A model generated the notes under the pieces. The model was not told where the DNA came from, did no database searches, and saw only the letters and a program-made list of their open reading frames with translations. From contig NZ_CP016442.1 in NCBI RefSeq assembly GCF_001742165.1, positions 2,790,001 through 2,854,000 of the forward strand: DNA of 64,000 bases, in the 5' to 3' direction. The position numbers were made by a program, and so were the translations under genes. The DNA is from Burkholderia stabilis. Its GTDB lineage: Bacteria; Pseudomonadota; Gammaproteobacteria; Burkholderiales; Burkholderiaceae. Positions 59,780 to 64,000 of the stretch are shown here, in pieces (the stretch's first letter is position 1; each line of letters starts with the position of its first letter).

Positions 59780-61532
59780 CGGACACCCAGTTCTTCACGA
59801 CGGTGGCGACGATCTTCGGATCCTGGCGGGCGATCGTGCGCGCGTAGTCGAGGTTGCGTTCGTAGCGGTTCTTCTCGTTCTCGAAGCCGAGCAGCATCGG
59901 GTCGGGCTCCTCGGTCTTGACCGGCGCAGGCAACCCGTCGAGCGCGACCGGATCGTCCGGCGCCGCGAGCGCCGGCGCAGCCGGCTCGGCTGGCGGGAAC
60001 GCGCGGCGCATCGCCGGGCGCACGAACATGAAGTAGAGCGCCGCCGCGGCCGCCGCGATGCCGAGCCACTTCGCGGCTTCCTTCGCCATCGCGATCATGT
60101 CGGGCTGGCGCCACCACGGCAGGTCGGCGTACGGGTCGCTCACGGTCGAGAACGCGCTGTTCACGACGTTTACCGAGTCGCCACGCTTCTCGTCGTAGCC
60201 CATCGCATCCTTCACGAGCTGCTCGACCTGCGCGAGCTTCGCGGGCGGCAGCGGCTGCATCGTCACGTGGCCCTTCGCGTCGGCGACCGGCTGGTAGTTG
60301 ACGACGACCGCGACCGACAGCCGCTTCACGCTGCCCATCGGCTGCTCGAGGTGGCGGATCGTCTTGTCGAGCTCGTAGTTGGTCGTCTGGTCCTTGCGGT
60401 CGCTCACGGGCGTCGTCTGCGGCGCGTTCTGGCCGTTGCCGGCGACGACCGGCGCGGAGGCCGGCTGCGGCGGCGTGTTCGACAGCGCGCCCGGCACGCC
60501 CGACGCGCCGCCCTGCGCGAGTTCGGTCGCGCTGCTGGTCTGCTGGCTGCGGATCGCGGCCTGCTGCGGCACGCCGTTCGGGCCGTAGCTTTCCGACGTC
60601 TGTTCGATCTTCGAGAAGTCGAGGTCCGCGCTGACCTGCGAGCGTGCGTTACCGGTGCCGAAGATCGGCGCGAGGATCGCGTCGATGCGCTTCTGCGTGT
60701 TGTGCTCGACCTGCTGCACGTACTTGAGCTGGCTCGCGTCGAGGCCGGACGCCGATGCGGACTGGGTCAGCAGGTTGCCGTCCTGGTCGACGATCGTCAC
60801 GTTCTTCGCGGGCATGTCGGGTACGCCGGACGACACCATCCGCGTGATCGCCTGGACCTGGCCCTCGTCGAGCACGCGGCCCGGGTAGAGGTCGACGAAC
60901 ACCGACGCGCTCGGCGCTTCCTTGTCGCGCACGAAGACCGACGGCTTCGGGATCGCCAGATGCACGCGCGCGCTGCGCACCGCGTTGATCGATTCGATGG
61001 TGCGCTGCAGCTCGCCTTCGAGCGCGCGCTGGTAGTTCACCTGTTCGGCGAACTGGCTGATGCCGAATTTCTGGTTGTCCATCAGCTCGAAGCCGACCGA
61101 GCCGCCCTTGGGCAGGCCCATCGCGGCGAGCTTCAGGCGCGTTTCATGCACCTGGCTCGACGGCACGAGGATCGCGCCGCCGGCATCGGCGAACTTGTAG
61201 GGAACGTTTGCCTGCTGGAGCGCGGTAATGATCGCGCCGCCGTCGCGGTCCGACAGGTTGCTGTACAGCACGCGGTAGTCGGGCGTGCGGCTCCACAGCA
61301 CGAGCGCGGTGATCGCGGCGATGGCGAGCGCGACGGCGATCACGAACGGCAGCTTCGGGTTGCCCTTCATCCGCGAGATGCCGGGAATGCGTTCCGCGAA
61401 GCCGCCAAGCCCGAAGTCCGCGCCTGCGCCACCCGCGCCCGGCAACGCGGCGGCCGCGGCGGCGCCTGGCGCCGGGCTGGCGAGGCCCGCGCGGGCGTCG
61501 GGATTGATCAGCGAGTTGGCCTGCGAATCCAT
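59769..61532 (-). CDS. fliF: Flagellar MS-ring protein FliF
   Basis: A 587-residue MS-ring protein of the flagellar base. A first transmembrane helix (about 60-80) and a second (about 490-510) flank a periplasmic RBM region with RSARVHLAIPKPSVF and GRVLDEGQVQAI motifs; the C-terminal acidic tail binds FliG. It is the first gene of the minus operon. The ATG at 61532 is preceded by GGAG. Confidence 0.95.
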   Translation of the reverse strand: MDSQANSLINPDARAGLASPAPGAAAAAALPGAGGAGADFGLGGFAERIPGISRMKGNPKLPFVIAVALAIAAITALVLWSRTPDYRVLYSNLSDRDGGAIITALQQANVPYKFADAGGAILVPSSQVHETRLKLAAMGLPKGGSVGFELMDNQKFGISQFAEQVNYQRALEGELQRTIESINAVRSARVHLAIPKPSVFVRDKEAPSASVFVDLYPGRVLDEGQVQAITRMVSSGVPDMPAKNVTIVDQDGNLLTQSASASGLDASQLKYVQQVEHNTQKRIDAILAPIFGTGNARSQVSADLDFSKIEQTSESYGPNGVPQQAAIRSQQTSSATELAQGGASGVPGALSNTPPQPASAPVVAGNGQNAPQTTPVSDRKDQTTNYELDKTIRHLEQPMGSVKRLSVAVVVNYQPVADAKGHVTMQPLPPAKLAQVEQLVKDAMGYDEKRGDSVNVVNSAFSTVSDPYADLPWWRQPDMIAMAKEAAKWLGIAAAAAALYFMFVRPAMRRAFPPAEPAAPALAAPDDPVALDGLPAPVKTEEPDPMLLGFENEKNRYERNLDYARTIARQDPKIVATVVKNWVSDER

Positions 61533-61782
61533 GCGTCGAGTTTCTCCGGAGCGGGACGACTGAGCTCGCTCGGACGAGCGGGCGGACAATGACACGATGC
61601 GATTATCGTGATCCGGGGCGGACTCCGATCGACCGAAAAGAGCGGGGTTTCCCCCGTACTTTCTCGGCTTTGCCGCGCGGCGCGCTGCTATCCTTTTTCG
61701 CGATCCGGCATGGTGCGCGTGGTGCGGCCCCGGCGGAAACGCCCGGTGCGCCCGGGTCTCTTCTCTCAAGTCTGGGGACAGC
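61533..61782. other. Divergent promoter region fliF / fliE
   Basis: No gene is seen. Both flagellar operons start here. The sequence CGATGCGATTATCGTGATCC (about 61593-61612) is more AT-rich, but I could not place a definite promoter or a FlhDC box by eye. Confidence 0.4.
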
Positions 61783-62127
61783 ATGACTGCGAACGTCAGC
61801 GGAATCGGTTCGGTGTTGCAACAGATGCAGTCGATGGCCGCACAGGCGTCCGGCGGCGTCGGGAGCCCGGCGGCGGCGCTGGCCGGCTCGGGCGCGGCGA
61901 CGGCCGGCACGTTCGCGAGCGCGATGAAGGCGTCGCTCGACAAGATCAGCGGCGACCAGCAGCACGCGCTCGGCGAGGCCAAGGCGTTCGAGGTCGGCGC
62001 GCCGAACGTGTCGCTGAACGACGTGATGGTCGACATGCAGAAAGCCAACATCGGCTTCCAGTTCGGGCTTCAGGTCCGCAACAAGTTGGTGAGCGCTTAC
62101 AACGAAATCGCGCAGATGTCCGTCTGA
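61783..62127 (+). CDS. fliE: Flagellar hook-basal body protein FliE
   Basis: A 114-residue basal-body adaptor that links the MS ring and the rod. The C-terminal [34 protein letters not shown] region is the conserved FliE signature. The N-terminus is Ser/Ala-rich. It is divergent from fliF. The ATG at 61783 is preceded by a weak AAGTCTGGGGA site. Confidence 0.93.
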   Translation: MTANVSGIGSVLQQMQSMAAQASGGVGSPAAALAGSGAATAGTFASAMKASLDKISGDQQHALGEAKAFEVGAPNVSLNDVMVDMQKANIGFQFGLQVRNKLVSAYNEIAQMSV

Positions 62128-62220
62128 CGCGACGGGCATCCGGCAACGGGCATCCGGGAACGACCTTCCGGGCGTCCGTACGGAGCCGGCATCCCGCGCC
62201 CGCCGGCGGCCCCGCGTGCC

Positions 62221-62247
62221 TAAAGCTTTTCAAATCCCTTCCGATAA
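62221..62247 (+). promoter_or_regulatory. Sigma28 (FliA) promoter of fliST
   Basis: TAAAGCTT (62221-62228), an 11-bp spacer and TCCGATAA (62240-62247). These match the FliA consensus TAAAGTTT-N11-GCCGATAA at 14 of 16 positions with exact spacing. It lies 74 bp before fliS, consistent with late-class expression. Confidence 0.8.
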
Positions 62248-62320
62248 CTCTGGAGAAGGCCGCGCCGTGCGACGCACGGCGGCGGCTCCCGTATAGCCAA
62301 GGCATAACAAGGAGATGCGC

Positions 62321-62755
62321 ATGTTTTCCCCAGGACACGCTGGAGCCAATGCCTATGCGCGTGTCGGCGTCGAGACGGGGGTGATGGGCGCCTCCCCGCA
62401 CCGGTTGATCGCGATGCTGTACCAGGGCGCGCGGCAGGCGATTGCGCTGGCGCGCATGCATCTGCAGCAGGGCAACGTGGCCGCGCGCGGCGAAGCGATC
62501 GGCAAGGCGATCCGGATCGTCGAGAGCGGGCTGCAGGCGTCGCTGAACCGCGACGCGGGCGGCGAGATCGCCGGCCGCCTCGACGCGCTGTATGCGTACA
62601 TCGGCCGACGCCTGCTGGAAGCGAACGTGCAGGGCAGCGACGCGATGCTGGTCGAGGTCGACGGGCTGCTCGCGACGCTGGAGGAAGCATGGACGGGCAT
62701 TGCCCCGGAAGTCGCGCGCATGGCCGCGCAACAGGCAGCGGAAGCTTCACGATGA
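62321..62755 (+). CDS. fliS: Flagellar chaperone FliS
   Basis: A 144-residue helical chaperone that holds flagellin before export. Motifs ASPHRLIAMLYQGA and VESGLQASLN fit the family. The ATG at 62321 is 6 nt after AAGGAG; another ATG at 62315 directly abuts that site, so it is unlikely to be the start. A FliA promoter lies 74 bp upstream. Its stop overlaps fliT (ATGA). Confidence 0.9.
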   Translation: MFSPGHAGANAYARVGVETGVMGASPHRLIAMLYQGARQAIALARMHLQQGNVAARGEAIGKAIRIVESGLQASLNRDAGGEIAGRLDALYAYIGRRLLEANVQGSDAMLVEVDGLLATLEEAWTGIAPEVARMAAQQAAEASR

Positions 62756-63084
62756 ATCACAAGGCCGAATACTTCGCGCGTTACGAGGCGCTTGCAGCCG
62801 TGTCGGGCCGGATGCTGTGCGCCGCGCGCGGCGCCGACTGGAGCGCGTTGCCGGGGTTGCAGGCCGAATTCCTGCAGCTCGTCGACGGGTTGAAGGAGGC
62901 CGATCCGGGCGTCGCGCTCGACGAATCGGATCTCGGCCGCAAGCTCGACCTGATCCGCCGCATCCTCGCCGACGACGCCGCGATCCGCGATCTCGCGAGC
63001 CCGGAAGTGGCGCGGCTGTCCGCGCTGTTCGAGGCGCGGCGCTCGACCAGGGTTTTGACCGATCTCTACCGCGCGCGCGGGTAG
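62752..63084 (+). CDS. fliT: FliT-like flagellar chaperone
   Basis: A 110-residue small helical protein in the fliT place directly after fliS, with a 4-nt ATGA overlap. Typical FliT proteins are short, helical chaperones for the cap FliD and repressors of FlhDC; the sequence match by eye is moderate (RRILADDAAIRDLASPE), so the call is mostly by position. Confidence 0.75.
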   Translation: MNHKAEYFARYEALAAVSGRMLCAARGADWSALPGLQAEFLQLVDGLKEADPGVALDESDLGRKLDLIRRILADDAAIRDLASPEVARLSALFEARRSTRVLTDLYRARG

Positions 63085-63208
63085 GGCCTGTTTTCCGGAG
63101 AGACGGACGCGTTGCCGCACGTGGCAGGCGCGTGGGCGGCACGGGCAGCACCGGCGAGCCGTTCCTCCGGATTCGCAACGATGTGGCTGAGGTGAGCAGG
63201 CTCCGATC

Positions 63209-64000
63209 ATGACCGGTATCGACTCCGTTGCGGCCGCGCTGCTGGCGAGCCGCCTCGACAGCCTGCTGACCGGCACCGTATCGGCGCCCGCCGGCGGCGG
63301 CGCGACCTCGCAGGTCGGCACGCCGGGCGCCGGCGCATCGCCCGCGCCTTCGGCCGGCGGCCCGCCTGCCGCGCCGCCGGCTTCCACGCAAACCGCGCTG
63401 TCCGATGTCGGGCGCGTGCTCGACGCGATCTCGCGCGCCGGCGGCGACGCGACGCCGCCCGTTGCCGGGCGTGCGCCGCTGCTGGTCGATCCCACCGTGC
63501 TGCTGACCGATACGGCCGTGCCGGCACGCGCGCCTGCTCCGGCCGATCCGGCTGCGGCTTCCACGTCTGCTTCCGCTGCGGCATCGTCCGCCGCGGCGGC
63601 GCGCGAGGCGGCAGCGCCGCCGGCGGTCGCGGCGCTGCGTGCGGCGCTCGCGCAGGCCGTGAGCGAGAGCGGCCTCTTCTACGAATCCCATCTGGCGCAG
63701 TGGCTGGCCGGCCAGCGTCCGCTCGCGGCGCTGATGCGCGAGCCGCAGGCGCGTCTGGCGGCCGCGCTCGCGCAGGCTGATCCGGATGCCGCGCAGCCCG
63801 GCGCGACCGACGTGCTCGACGAACTGCTCGCGCAGCGTCCGCCGTTGCCGGCCGCGACGCGGGCGACCGCGCAACCGGGCATGCCGGCTCAGGCCGGCGC
63901 GCCGGCTCGCGACGCCGCGCAGGCTTTGCCGGCGGGCGCCCGGCAGGGCGCGTCGCTGCCGGCCGACGCCGCCGATCCGCTCGATGCGCGCGCCGACGCG
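63209..64000 (+). CDS. Second FliK-like protein (partial, 3' end beyond window)
   Basis: Open frame from the ATG at 63209 to the window end, at least 264 codons without a stop. It is rich in Ala, Pro and Thr. A conserved-looking block SGLFYESHLAQWLAGQRP is found in FliK-family proteins encoded downstream of fliT in Burkholderia relatives. It may be an export-linked hook-length control homologue; the C-terminal FliK domain, if present, is outside the window. It is 124 bp from fliT. Confidence 0.65.
   Translation, partial: MTGIDSVAAALLASRLDSLLTGTVSAPAGGGATSQVGTPGAGASPAPSAGGPPAAPPASTQTALSDVGRVLDAISRAGGDATPPVAGRAPLLVDPTVLLTDTAVPARAPAPADPAAASTSASAAASSAAAAREAAAPPAVAALRAALAQAVSESGLFYESHLAQWLAGQRPLAALMREPQARLAAALAQADPDAAQPGATDVLDELLAQRPPLPAATRATAQPGMPAQAGAPARDAAQALPAGARQGASLPADAADPLDARADA

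Overview
The window looks like a piece of the main chromosome of a Burkholderia species, probably of the B. cepacia complex. The reasons are the very high G+C content with strong third-position G/C bias and a beta-proteobacterial gene order: mreBCD-mrdA-rodA, gatCAB, metXW, argB-HAD-slmA, regBA next to hslVU, dksA, the dapF-DUF484-xerC string beside lpxL/metK, and a flagellar fliEFGHIJK/fliST block. The species call is inference from gene content, not from any search.

Layout. 1-1010: end of a sensor kinase, its NtrX-like response regulator and a tRNA-Phe gene. 1306-3219: queC-queE-queD (7-deazaguanine/queuosine synthesis). 3511-5066: an aldolase and a secreted Sel1-repeat protein. 5158-11755 (minus): the rod-shape operon mreB-mreC-mreD-mrdA-rodA, split by a palindromic MITE-like element just before mrdA. 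12123-15462: gatCAB. 15581-19600: PPK2, exonuclease III, and a zinc alcohol dehydrogenase divergent from an AraC regulator. 19597-23899 (minus): M48-like protein, AmpG-type permease, metW and metX, the last with a SAM-II-like leader. 24175-27150 (minus): a large autotransporter. 27317-29633 (minus): argB, HAD nucleotidase, slmA. 29928-32221: a CWC Cys-rich protein and the redox two-component pair regBA. 32360-36559 (minus): hslVU, dksA, and a COG0523 metal GTPase. 36753-42535: rlmI, xerC, DUF484, dapF and lpxL on minus, with a higBA toxin-antitoxin pair on plus between dapF and lpxL. 42801-43988: metK with its own structured leader. 44793-54658: accessory metabolism (phytanoyl-CoA dioxygenase-like, aldo/keto reductase, DMT exporter, SrkA-like kinase, coniferyl aldehyde dehydrogenase, GMC oxidoreductase). 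54686-64000: flagellar genes, with fliFGHIJK on minus and fliE, fliST and a second FliK-like gene on plus.

The most interesting signals outside ordinary genes are: (i) the 289-bp element with 33-bp inverted ends and nested palindromes that replaces the leader of mrdA; (ii) two separate leaders, before metX and metK, sharing blocks of a SAM-II-like pseudoknot, so methionine and SAM synthesis may share one feedback RNA; (iii) an M48-family protein whose HExxH motif reads HGIAH; (iv) a perfect 12-bp hairpin around the start of the autotransporter; and (v) higBA with an operator overlapping its -10 box.
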